The notes under the pieces were generated by a model. The model was not told where the DNA came from and ran no database searches. It saw only the letters and a list, made by a program, of their open reading frames with translations. 64,000 nucleotides of DNA from Pseudoscleropodium purum (lineage: Eukaryota > Streptophyta > Bryopsida > Hypnales > Brachytheciaceae): the NCBI GenBank assembly GCA_963969395.1, contig OZ017796.1, positions 1,304,501 through 1,368,500 of the forward strand, read 5' to 3'. A program made the position numbers and the translations under genes. Below, one piece after another: positions 13,771-24,997 of this stretch (position 1 is the first letter of the stretch; each line of letters starts with the position of its first letter).

Positions 13771-15323
13771 TAAATAACCAAAAAACCTCAATCTAATTTA
13801 ACCCCTAAATGTCTAAGGCTATTTTTGAGCTTCTTGGCATTTGCTCTAAATTGAACAAAAAGCCAAAACCTTCAAAAGTTTTATCAATTTTTTTGAATAG
13901 TAACCATAAAAATTCAAACTACACATGTTAAAGATCTCCTGGGATTAGAAAAACACTACAATATTACTTATTTTATTACAAGATCACATTATAATATTTG
14001 ATCATGATAATGTTAAAATTGTGAAAGTGATTTGAAGTTTTTCAATCATCTTTTCAATTGCTAAATCTTCAAAACTAGCCATAAAAAAACCTAGGTTAAA
14101 GGGCATAACATGCTTAACCCCAATCAATTTTTGGCTTCTCAAAATCTATTCTACAATTTTTTTAAATGAATTTCTACTGAGATGTTTTCTCTACAATCTA
14201 GTGTATTTGAGGATCATTTCTAAGAGTTTTCAACACTAGAAAACAAAATTTGCAATGGACACCCTTGGACACCCTTGCACAAAATCTTGAAAATAAAAAT
14301 AATAATTGTCAAATTTTTGATACTAAAACCACACTTCAAAAAGAATTTTTCGAAAATACAAACACCTACACCAGAATTTGGGGACTTTCTAAGGCATTGG
14401 TGGTGAATTTTTTGAGTTCGATTGTGGATACATGTAGGGAACACCCATAAGCACATCTTTCTCTTTGTAAGCATTTCCAAAAAAGTTTCACAATTCCTTC
14501 TATAGAAATTTCAATGTTGAAGTGACAATGCCTAAATGTTATGAAAATTGATATCTCTTCATTATAATTAGTTTTTTCTAATTTTCCTTCATATGGTAAC
14601 CAATGTGGTACATTTGAGTAGAATGGTAAATTTCTTTGCCAAAATCAATTAAAATCTAGAGATATCTATTTTACAAAGTTTGGTCACATGATGCCTCATA
14701 TTGAACTCTTACTAGGAGCTTATAATTTTGTTACTTAATGGGGTGTTTTTTAATATGAAGGATGTGCATATTGAAGTTCCCTACATATCTATGCAATTGA
14801 ATAAAAAAAATTCATCAGTGATTGCTTGCAATAAAATATTATGTAAAACTATGAAAAATTGACTTCCAAAATTTGCCAAAAATGGAGATTAGCTTTTTTG
14901 AAACTGAATTTTGGTAAGCTTGAGTGGGATTGTGTATGGATTCTATGATAATAATTTTGACAACAAAACAACAAAACAACAATCAACATTGTCCCGTTTT
15001 TGTAAGCAGTTCAGACAGGCAGTTCGTAAATGAACTGGACCTGACTGTACAGATGTATAGATAGACATGTAATTTATTTTTCAGAGATGTAATTTAAGTC
15101 ATCATTCCAATATGGATGCAGAATGGGAGCATACAGATAAAGAAACTTCAAAGTTTAGGGTTAGATTTCAAAAAATGTACAAAAAAATTATACTCCAGTT
15201 ATGATTGTATTTCCTTTTGAAAGTTATGATTTCCATCTGCTTTGAAGTAACTTAAAACCAAAACAAATTAGAAGTAACTTTGACGCTAATCTATGCTCAT
15301 CAGCCAAGATTATTCCTTCCGCA
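13771..15323. other. AT-rich intergenic sequence, no gene seen
   Basis: The overlapping frames at 14220-14480 (both strands) look like mutual shadows in low-complexity DNA. No motif was found. Confidence 0.45.
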
Positions 15324-15449
15324 TTAGTAACGTATGGTGACTACAAATAATGTAACAACGTAAGCAACACCAATACCAGTGATCACAGCAACGTTCTGTT
15401 TCGATTTCAAGAACAGACAGCGTTGGTTCCCCCAAAACTCCCAAGACCA
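15324..15449 (-). other. Possible orphan terminal exon encoding a membrane-spanning tail
   Basis: On the minus strand a frame of about 41 codons ends at a TAA (15324-15326). It reads through WEFWGNQRC and a basic KSKQN, then a hydrophobic run (VAVITGIGVAYVVTLFVV) closing with TIRY. A charged face followed by one ~18-residue hydrophobic segment resembles a C-terminal membrane anchor. It lies downstream of the expansin gene on the same strand, in a GC-balanced stretch that also holds a donor-like CCA|gtaagt near 15636. It could be the end of a small separate gene, a 3' untranslated part of the expansin transcript, or chance. I do not recognise the family. Confidence 0.2.
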
Positions 15450-15844
15450 TCATACAGCCGAAGTCAGTTGGATTCAACACAGGTCATATAGACAATTTGA
15501 GAGAAACAAAATGTTATGTAGCGGGCGAAGCCAATCACCACGGCCACAATGTATGAATAAAAATCATATCATTCACATCTCCAGCTCCTAAAACAGATGA
15601 AAGAAATCCTCTAGAAGACGTGACGGTTACTTACTGGCATCCGTTCAGGGCTGTCTGTTCAAACCAATATTCCTGAAGTTCTTATCCAGACACAGTTGAT
15701 GAACCTCCTGAATCAGTCAGGTTGTCCCCATGTCCATTGCAAATTCCAAACAAGCTAATAAAAATTATCACATCTTAGGCAATTCTAGATTCTCGGATGA
15801 GTGGGCATACTCAAACCTTAGCCACATCAAACGAGCTGAGAAGC

Positions 15845-17997
15845 TCACTTGACCTGCTGACCAACATAGGTTTTCCCGAAGGCCCAGTCTTTTCCGGCAA
15901 GTTTACTAACAGCAACCTTCTTGTCACTTGTGACGATCTTGATGGAGATAGCTTTACCGCAGTAGTTGCGGGTGCATTGCCAGTTTGCACCCCAGTTTCG
16001 GGACATAGGAGCCCAAGGCATCTGGTCGCCTTTCATGTACACTTCAACCACCACACCGGATCCTCCCACGTTTGTGATTGTCACCAGGTTGAAGTTGCAG
16101 TTCCCGTTCAGAGTGAATCTGATTCCTCCAAGTTTCTTGCATGGGACTCTGTGTCCCACAAGAGCAAAAATCAAAACAAAGCTCTAGCAATAACTGAGTG
16201 GAAAAGATTTTTAAAACTATATCATAGTTAACAGAAAAAAATCGGAGTATGGGATCATACCTTCGGAATTGCAGAGGCACAATGCCAGCTTTGGGATCGG
16301 CAATTTTGGTAAAGGCGGGGTAAGAAAGGTCAAAGTGCTCGTTGGGTGGGTTACACCATCCGCCGCTGTTTGCACTCTGTCCTGGATTAGGAGGACAGAA
16401 ATTGGTGGCGGTCACAACAATGGATCCAGCCTTGCAAGGTTTCCCTTTACCACTACAGGCTACTTCATAGCAAGCGCCACAGGCCATTCCATTGTTAAAA
16501 AGCTTTGCAGACAATGCGGCCGTGTAGACGCCGTACCCTGAGGCGTACAAGTTGCCATATCCGCAAGCACCAGCTGCATAATCGCAGGGATAGCATACTG
16601 AACTTCAGAAACAATAACAATAGCAGAACTAAATATCAAAAAGCAAACAATTTTAAGAGATGGCAGACGAAACAAGAACCATTGCTGCCGTATCAGTGCT
16701 TGACGATTACGAACAGTCCAGAAACATTCACAAGGGAAAATCTAAGAACTCTTGATAGTTCAAAAACTCTACACTTACACATGGTTCCGGCAGCGTCCAT
16801 TCCACCATAGTACGTGCATCTCCCTTTCCTCCAAGCTTCAGCAGGCGCAGGTTTTGGAGGCATAGGCCGGTAGGTGCGGGGTGTGGTCAAGGTGTAATTT
16901 TCGGTTGAATCTGGGACTTCCTCACCATACACAGCAAATGCATCACCTTCTGAGGCTGAGGCATCATACGTCACAACGCCGTAACCGGCTCCCTGACTGT
17001 TGTCCTCCGAGACCCCAATCACCGGGTAACCTTGAACCAAAGTTCCCTGATCCTGAGTTGCAGCAAAAGACAGATCGTCATCGGACGGAGCGAATGTCTG
17101 GGTTGTAGCAGAAGGAGCATCATACGTCACAACGCCGTAACCGGCTCCCTGACTGTTGTCCTCCGAGACCCCAATCACCGGGTAACCTTGAACCAAAGTT
17201 CCCTGATCCTGAGTTGCAGCGAAAGACAGATCGTCATCGGACGGAGCGAACGAAGAATCATCCTGGGTTGTAGCAGAAGAAGCATCATACGTCGCGACAC
17301 CGTAACCGGCTCCCTGACTGTTGTCTTCCGAGCTCCCGATCACCGGGTAACCTTGAACCAAAGTGCCCTGGTCCTGAGTTGCAGCAAAAGACAGATCGTC
17401 ATCGGACGCAGTGAATGAATAACCATCCTGGGTTGTAGCAGAAGAAGCATCATACGTCGCGACACCGTAACCTGCTCCCTGACTGTTGTCTTCCGAGCTC
17501 CCGATCACCGGGTAACCTTGAACCAAAGTGCCCTGGTCCTGAGTTGCAGCAAACGACTGGGAATCATCGTCGAATTCGTTCATGTCAAATCCAGGAGGAA
17601 CGGAATCCACTGCTGGAGGGGTGGTGCTCTCTGCAAACGACTCGGAAACAGTGTCATCTGGTTCGCTCATATCAAATTCAGAGGGATCCGAAGCGGCAGT
17701 TGGAGGTGTTGCGCTCATACTGGTCATATTCTCCTGGTCAGAACGTGCCAGATCGACCAACACCAGAGGGCTATCATCAGCTGACCCCAAGACCTCGTTC
17801 GCTAGTACTGCGCTGTGGGAGTCACTTGACCCCTCCGTGGTATTCGAGATGGCTGGCGCCGTGGTTGGAGAATCTGATACCTTCACTTGGGTGATAGTCC
17901 CTTGCACCTCTTCAGCGAAAGAACGGACATTGCTGCAGAGCAGCAGTAACGCCACTGCCCACACTGCGGCCATCTTTTTCGACACCCTGGAAGCCAA
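15845..17997 (-). CDS. Alpha-expansin with a long acidic tandem-repeat N-terminal extension
   Basis: Three exons give a 611-residue protein: 17997-16779, 16573-16261 and 16148-15845. Introns are 16574-16778 (donor gtaagt) and 16149-16260 (donor gtatga); both sit at standard alpha-expansin positions, after GTM and inside FRR. The expansin part is residues ~393-611: [30 protein letters not shown] (486-488), FRRVPCKK, then a cellulose-binding-like C-terminal domain ending in [10 protein letters not shown]. Expansins loosen cell walls non-enzymatically. Usual length is about 250 residues; here ~370 residues precede the domain. They include a signal peptide (~1-28), a Ser/Thr/Asp/Glu-rich stretch with N-glycosylation sequons and four repeats (148-360) containing [12 protein letters not shown] Pro-rich linker ([14 protein letters not shown]) joins repeats to domain inside exon 1, so the extension is not an added upstream exon. 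Identity as expansin is firm; the role of the extension is unknown. Confidence 0.9.
16918..17556 (-). repeat. Four coding tandem repeats in the expansin extension
   Basis: The units occupy 17556-17392, 17391-17227, 17226-17071 and 17070-16918, at 55, 55, 52 and ~51 codons. Each starts S-F-A-A-T-Q-D-Q and carries [11 protein letters not shown], then (S/V)[12 protein letters not shown], then TYDA. Units 1 and 2 share GSSED and one set of silent sites; units 3 and 4 share GVSED and another. This suggests two separate recent duplications or pairwise homogenisation. Confidence 0.9.
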
Positions 17998-18870
17998 GAG
18001 ATTACAAATGCAGTTTCAGAATCTGGTGCAAAGAATCACATCACGGACTCAATACAGATCATGTAGAGTCCGTGTACCATGTCCAACTCCCGATGTCAAC
18101 AGGAATCGAGCAATCGCTGGAAGTAAGCTCAAGTAACTACAAACCACCCCCAAGTTCGATTACCATCCAACAAATCACCTGAATGACGGAAATGCAACCC
18201 AATCCTTCTCACCCACAACGAAACAACACTCACATTACAAACTACCCTACAAACGCTCTCCGAGACACGCAAACCACCACACAAAATAAAACTGCAGCTC
18301 GCGAGTCACAAACCATACCAGCAACAACTCAAGCAAACAACGTCAATGAGATCTTGGCTTACACTTACATTTCCTCTCACAGTCAGGCACGCACTGAAGA
18401 ACTACCCGCAGTGTATACAGTGCTACACATTCTTAAAGAACTGCTGGCAATGACCATTTCCCAACTCAAACTGCTCGTCAGAAGGCCCTGGAAGCTCAAA
18501 CTCCGATGGCAACATGGGAGGAGAGTTGTGAACATTTCACGGGCGTGGCGGGGAGTGAGGCGCATCGAAACGCGGCGTTGATGGCGGAGACGAAGGGGAG
18601 ACGCCGTGCGATTGAGAAAAACTTCGGGCATTGCTGATGCAGGTGCATCACGAGCGCCATGATCTGAGGCCCAGCCACGGTTTCCACTGGCTAGCTGCTA
18701 CAGAAGTAACAGAACTCAGTTCCGTCCTCCGCCCTCTCGCCGCCATCGCCGCTGCGGCTTTCAAACGCTCCCCCCAGTTGCTCGGGGGGGAGGCGCTCGG
18801 CTGCGCAAGTTCCGTGCCTTGTTCGCAACCTCGGGAACCAAAGGGAACGTCGAGGCGACGTACGGTAGTA
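17998..18870 (-). promoter_or_regulatory. 5' flank of the expansin gene, duplicated at 31196-32120
   Basis: The first ~200 bases upstream of the ATG are almost identical to the flank of the paralogue at 31195. From ~18207 the two become clearly diverged but still alignable to ~18870 (shared marks: 'actgcagctcgc', 'tttcctctcacag', 'catcacgagcgcca', 'cgccatcgccgct'). The conserved part probably holds 5' leader and promoter. I saw no convincing TATA box on the minus strand. Short frames here (for example 18496-18687 minus) resemble a frame in the other copy only loosely and are not called as genes. Confidence 0.6.
18042..18074 (-). promoter_or_regulatory. Perfect 9 bp inverted repeat upstream of the expansin ATG
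   Basis: cacggactc (18042-18050) and gagtccgtg (18066-18074) form a perfect 9 bp stem with a 15-base loop, 45-77 bases upstream of the start codon. The paralogue has the same structure with one pair exchanged. It could be a leader hairpin or a palindromic protein-binding site. Confidence 0.6.
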
Positions 18871-18879
18871 TGGTGCAGT

Positions 18880-19886
18880 GATTTTTTTATCAATTTAGAG
18901 CTATTTCCTCAATACCGGTATTCATGTGATACTCGGTGATATTTATATCAAAACTAGGTGATACTTAAGTAAAATTTGGCTACTGGTCTTTAAAAGCAGC
19001 AGTAATCTGGCTATATTTACCTAAAAAATGAAAATTTCTTTACTAGTTGTGGCCAATCAACAAAAAATCATGCATATAAAAACAACTAGTTACAACAACA
19101 CAAGACTAGGGATTTTCATCTCATATTTGGCACTGATGTGGAACACAATGGCTTGGCTTTGGAGTCTTGATTGATTGTACATTCATAAACATGGATGAAA
19201 CACACAAAATGGAGATGATAATTTTTTCATTCATCCAACTAAGTATACATTTGTTTAAAATTTTTTTAATAGCATTTCAATGATTTCATTCGTTGCAAAA
19301 GGAAGAATATTCCATCCAATAAATTGGTATTGTTTCTTTGTAATAAACTTTATGACAAAAAATAGATGTATATAGCTTCATTTTTTTCAATTTCATTTTG
19401 TGTTAGGCCATGATGGCCCCAAGGATTTGGTGTGAAGCTCTAACTTGTATCACACCTTATAAGTTGAAAAGTGATAACTTAAGCTATGCTATTTGCATGA
19501 TTGTTATTTTTCAAGCATGATTGATAATGGCAATGAGAATTGAAATATTGTGCTTTTCCAATAAAAATGTGTTTCTTAGACATCAATTGTCAAATTTTGA
19601 ATTTTCTTGTACATCTTTAATGTTTATTTCAATGGGCTTCCAATGGTGTTAGTCTAAAGCTATCATTTTATATAAATTAGGCAAAAGTTGCATTTTTGTT
19701 TGTTTAATTAGCTTTTTGTATTGATATTGTGGTAACGTAGAAAAGTCTTTCTTAACATTTCACTAGTTAAAATCGTGCACTAATAAACCAACAATTAAGA
19801 CTCATCATTAAAGTGGATTTTTGTTTTAGGTCTACTGTGGCATTTTTTTACTAGTACTTTGTCCATTCAAGTCGTTGAAAGTGGGT
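18880..19886. other. AT-rich intergenic sequence, no gene seen
   Basis: No coding frame or recognisable repeat boundary was found in this stretch. Confidence 0.45.
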
Positions 19887-19890
19887 TTAA

Positions 19891-20410
19891 TTCTTAAAGG
19901 ACTACAAGGCCACCATGTAGCTTCTACAACTACATTAGTAGAAAATTCAAAATGATAACTTCACTAATAGTTCGTAAACAACAAAGAGACCCTAGATAAA
20001 AAAATTTGGAGAAGGCACTATAGGTTGTGACTTCACATTTTCATATCTTTTTTTAACACCTCAAAATGGTTTGGAAAAAATTATACATCAATACCATGAT
20101 GATATATACCTATGAAAAAAAATCAGAGCTTTCGAAGCACTTTGAGCATCCCAATTCCAACATTTTGATTACAACATATGTACGAAGTATTTTGCACCAA
20201 ACATCTTTCATCAATTTTGTCAAAGGTGGCATTTTCTCCAAAACTGTGTGAATTTGTTGATCTTTTTTTCATAGGAAACCTACACAAGTCTTCTTTCATC
20301 TCAATAGTGGCGGTGATAAAAATTATTTTACACAAATGAGAAATTATGCTTGTTACAAGAGCTAGTCATGAAACAAGAGTTATACTCAAGCACCCCCGAT
20401 CCTTTAGGGG
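19891..20410. mobile_element. TTAA-type inverted-repeat element, copy D (short)
   Basis: The left end TTCTTAAAGGACT (19891-19903) and the right end GATCCTTTAGGGG (20398-20410) are inverted relatives of each other, and TTAA lies directly outside both (19887-19890 and 20411-20414). The interior does not obviously contain the family core, so this may be a different non-autonomous derivative using the same ends. Confidence 0.5.
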
Positions 20411-20414
20411 TTAA

Positions 20415-21332
20415 AACAATCATGCATTCAACCCTATAGTAATTGGAAAACCTTAACCCTTGAAGAATGATTGCTTCATTTAGAGACAAAGAGAAAAAAA
20501 TCATATTTGCTTTCTAAGAATGTAATTTTTATCCAATTGGTGCTCAAAAGCAAAAATTATACTACTTTAAGCTATAAAGTGCTTGAACTTGTGCAATAAG
20601 AAAAACATCAAAAATTGACTCATAGACTATATTGTATTTGGATGGGAAGTTTTGATTCATTCCATTTGGATTATTGATGTGAAAGTTACAGAATGTCTTG
20701 TTTTATGGTCCATTACAATAAGTTCCTAAGAAAATCATGTTGTACTTGTTTTCAAACTTAATTTTAATAGTTTTCTTAAGAAAATGTTTTCCTAGATTAA
20801 TTTTGTTTGCTAGAACAATCTCATTGTTGAGATTGGTATGTATAGTTCCATCTTGGAACTATTAACATTTTAATTGTTTTTCTATCTTGCACCTACTTCT
20901 ACCTAACAATTTTAAAAAAAAAGATAAATTTCTACTCCCTATATTTTCAACTCAATTCTTCAACCAATTTTTTAAAAATTAGAATCTAAATTGCAAAACA
21001 ATCCTAATGTTAATCTTAGACAATAGTTATTTAAAAATGCAATATTGGGTATCCAATGCTTCTAGTACATGAGCATGAAAATGAAAGTACGTGAGCATTG
21101 AGCACATATACAAGTAGATATATTACAACCATTGAACGTGCTTATGATATAAACACATATAATATAGGTACTTAAATTATAGTTACACTATAATCAATTA
21201 ATCATAAAAGGCTTCTATAATATAGACACCTATAGTATAGGTGTATAGTCTTTTAGGCTTACGCACTCATGCTCTTAGGTTCACAAAATAGAAACCCTTG
21301 TTGAGTATCTATTTACAAAATATTGTTTTTAA
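20415..21332 (-). repeat. Degenerate sequence related to the TTAA-type elements
   Basis: Between ~20540 and 21010 the order of short marks ('tttgattcattccatttgga', 'gctagaacaatctcattg', 'cacctacttctacctaac', 'caactcaattcttc') follows the element at 21337-22265. No terminal repeats remain. The remainder is AT-rich with no gene. Confidence 0.5.
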
Positions 21333-21336
21333 TTAC

Positions 21337-22265
21337 CCCCTAAAGGACCATTGTCCCTTTGGGGAACAAATAGGATTTTGGGTAGGTACCTACAAACTGA
21401 AATTATATCTTGATTTTTTGAAATTTTTTTTGAAGATAGGAAAATTGATTTACTTCGTGGGAATATAAAATTTTTTCAATCAGTGCCCAGGAACAAAAGT
21501 TATGCCCAAATAAATTCAAAACAAAGGATGAGGGGCAACAAAAAAAATTTCAAAAATTTTAAATTAATTTTTTTAGAACTTTTTCCTCATTGATTAAATT
21601 TTTGCTTACATGTAAAGCTTTGATTCATTACATTTGGATTCTTTATGAGAAAATTATGGACAATCTTGTTTTTTAGGCAGTTAGAGCATCTTCTTGAAAA
21701 AATAACTTATAGGATTCATTTTTGAATGCAATTCTTACAAGTTAAAATAAATAAATTCTTATGGTTTATCTTACTTGCTAGAACAATCTCACCATTGGAA
21801 TTAGTGCATTTTAATTCCATTTTTAAGATATTAATAATCTAGATTTTCTTTCTATTTCATACCTACTTCTACTTAACAAATTTTTAAAGAATAAAAATTA
21901 AATTTTTTTGAATTATCCTTTTTTTCCTAGACTCTTAACTCAATTCTATACCATAAATATTTAAAGCTCAAAACTCTATAGTGCAAAAAATGAAAGTTTA
22001 AAATGTTCAAAGTCAAAAAAGCTAGTCCCGCAATGTGCTGAAAAATTTGTTTTTTCTACTTTAAATGCAAATATCTTGCATTCTTGCAATCTATGCGGTC
22101 AAAAATTTTGAAATTTTTTCCACACATTTTCATAATATTTAGATTTAAGATCCTATGGTTAGATGTGTAAAAAATAAATTTTAATTCTTTTTATCTTTTG
22201 CTATAGAAGTCACAGTTTTGAGTGTTTTGTGTAAGAAAAAAGACCTTCAATTGGTCCTTTAGGGG
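21337..22265 (-). mobile_element. TTAA-type inverted-repeat element, copy E
   Basis: CCCCTAAAGGACC (21337-21349) and GGTCCTTTAGGGG (22253-22265) are perfect 13 bp inverted repeats, the best-preserved ends in the window. The immediate flanks read TTAC and TTTA, with true TTAA a few bases further out on each side. The body is the reverse complement of the element at 7715-8635 and carries the core near 22072-22150. It has no open frame of note. Confidence 0.75.
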
Positions 22266-22524
22266 TTTAAACATAGAAATTTTTACTTGAATTCCAACTC
22301 TAGAGAGTGGAAGGGTACTTGGTGGTGCTATAATATGTTAAATTGAGTGAACATCTAACAATGCATTTTGCAATAAATTTGGAGCTTTGCAAGGTATATT
22401 ATTAGATAGTTCGTGCATTATTCAATAGCACAAATCATTTTTTATTCATTTGGATCATTATTGCATGTCCACTCTATGTAATAAAAGCTTTAAAATGATC
22501 ATACAAAACTATGTACTGTACAAA

Positions 22525-23385
22525 CCTAATAGTGGGGTAGTCAAAGAATAATTTTTGTACATGTGGCTTCTAGCCATCAAACAAAAACCATTACCAATTC
22601 CCTACATTGAAACACTCAATCTCCGAATTTACTTCCTTCTTCCTCAATTGCTTTCTTTGCGCAACAAACTCTAAATTGCATTGAAACATTCAATCTCTAA
22701 ATTCACTTCCTTCCTCCTCAACTGCTTTTTTTGCACAACAAACTCTAAATTACATTGAAAAATTCAATTTCTCATTTTTTCATTTCATGTAAAACTTTTA
22801 CATTCAATCCTATACCCTAATCTCTTCAACAATTTTTTCTTTAATCTCATGCTACTAAAATTTGTCTTTTTCATGTTGCTAAAATTCTCTCAAATGAATT
22901 CATATGAATCCATTCTCTCAAATGAATTAATTTGAATTCATTCTATGAAATTAATTAATTTGAATTGATTCTCTCAAATGAATTAAATTGAATTCATTTT
23001 ATGAAATGAATTAATTTGAATTTGTTCTATGAAATGAATTGTACAAAAATTTAATTAAATCCTTTAATAAATTTATTTTCAGTTATTTTTCTACAATCAA
23101 TTACATTTTTCAAAATCAATCATAATGCATAGATCATAAATCAACAAAATCAATTAATTTGAAAATTTGATTTACATATTACATGTTTATGCGAAGAAGC
23201 ATAAACAAAGTCCTATTGTAACTACCACATACATATATTAAACAACCAAATTCACATTGCCTTGTAGTGGAGTGTGGTCTTAGGTTTTTTTAATTTCATC
23301 CAACAGTTGTTATTTTTTTCATTTTGGGGGAGGATAAAAAATAGGTTGCTTGACAATTCTCAGCAGATAGTGTCATACATGAGAA
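22525..23385 (+). repeat. Dispersed repeat, copy 1, with an internal ~25 bp minisatellite
   Basis: This is similar to 36945-38220 over its whole length. The minisatellite at ~22880-23045 repeats a unit close to 'aatgaattaatttgaattcattct' with variants. Outer parts share 'ccaattccctacatt', 'actcaatctc', 'ctcatgctactaaaattt' and 'ataggttgcttgac'. No coding frame survives. Confidence 0.7.
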
Positions 23386-24778
23386 GGTTTAGATGTTAAA
23401 ATAACATCTTTGAAAGATGTTAACCTTTACAAGACATTTCATATCTGTGTTTGGTCAAACCTCATTAGTTTTCTATATTATATTATGCATTTCAAAAACT
23501 TGGCATTTTTCTCTTCTAAGAATATATATTTAAAGTCTATTTTTATTTATTTTTAATTCTATAATATCATAATGAATTACTCTACATATGATTTTTTAAG
23601 TAATTTCTTTGTAAAAAACATTGTAACTATTAAAATTTTTTAAATAGTTTGGAATCTTCAACAAAAATAGAAATCATATTGATAAATGTTATAGTATAAT
23701 TGGTGTATTTATAGAGACCACACAAAGAGAAATTTGATAGAAAGAATTTAAAAGGTGTGAATTTAAGCTTTCAAGGTACTACCTTTATGATGTTACAAAA
23801 GCTACAATTTTAACAATTTTGAATCATTTTTTATGGAACAACAAGTCGAATATTGGAGCTACAATTTCTTGGCTTAGTTTCAAAATATTTACACTTAAGA
23901 ACTATTTTCCAATTCAAATTAGACTTTCAAAATGCCCTTTTGACTTGTAAGGTCTTTTAATTTTTAATTGAAAAATTGTCAATTCAAAAGTATCTGCATT
24001 GCCATGATTGAATATAATTTTTTAAGATTAAGAAAATTCACTATCTTAGGATCTTGTGTAGAATGGGTAATGCATAAAAACTATTTTTTTTACTTAAAAT
24101 GTAATTAACTTGGAATTTGCAAGGTTGAAGTTTTTGAATTTTTTTTCTATACTATCATTTTAATACTAGTCTAATGCTAAATCCTATGGTTGGATATGGA
24201 AAATAAAAAAATTCTTTAAAATTTTCTTTTTGCAATAGAATTGGCAAATGTAGAGTGTTTTTGATAAAATATAGTCATCGAAATTTTGAATTAAATATTT
24301 GAGATTGAGATTGGAATGGAATGGATGGTGGCTACAATCAAAGCTTGAGTGACAATAGTGAAGTGGATTAGTGACCTTAATAAGAACTTTTACCTTTTGG
24401 GATGTAAAACCATAACAACAAGTGATTATTGTAATGAATTGTAATGAATAGTTGTTTTGGAAGAATACAACAAGCATTTTAGTTAGGTGATATGACTACT
24501 ATGCATGTCTTTTATGTTGATTTTGTAAAATTTACTAGACCTTTCTAGATATTTGGGCAACAACACTTCAAAAATTCATACAAATTTATACTTGGACAGA
24601 TAAATATCATTATATATACATCATATCCCTTTTACATTTGTCTACTTGGGGTGAAAAAAACTTAAATTTTTCAATAATCTCAAGGGGCAAAGTAAATATT
24701 ATACTAGAATGGTTCATCTATTCTAACTATGACAAATTTTGCACAAATTATTATTTTTATTTAGGTAATTACTACATA
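23386..24778. other. AT-rich intergenic sequence, no gene seen
   Basis: No coding region could be supported. A worn reverse-orientation fragment of the TTAA-type element core is visible near 24110-24190 ('aaatcctatggttggatatg'). Confidence 0.45.
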
Positions 24779-24991
24779 CACTAGAAGAAACTTGTGTTTT
24801 AGGTGATGTTCCTTAATTTTCTGAAATGGATTTTAGGTAATGTCAAATGCAACAAACCTATGTTTTTATATCAATATTGATGTTATGTTGAACATTTGTT
24901 GACATAAAATCATGTATTTGTTGCATTCAATGTCATTTAAAATCTGCTTAAAAAAATTAAGAAACATCACCTAAAATGAGGCACAAAAGTG
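24779..24991. mobile_element. Foldback element with CACT termini
   Basis: The sequence begins CACTAGAAGAAACTTGTG and ends CACAAAAGTG. Its two ~90-base arms are inverted relatives: 'ttttaggtgatgttccttaa' on the left matches 'ttaagaaacatcacctaaaa' on the right, and 'aatgcaacaaa' matches 'tttgttgcatt'. The CACT(A) ends suggest a non-autonomous CACTA-class element. I could not read a convincing 3 bp target duplication. It abuts the TTAA site of the next element. Confidence 0.65.
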
Positions 24992-24997
24992 TTTTAA

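Noticed and set aside
17582..18136. 184-codon plus-strand open frame, also present at 30780-31334
   Set aside because: It is antisense to the extension-protein genes and appears in both copies only because the DNA is near-identical there. The sense strand has signal peptide, repeats and splice sites.
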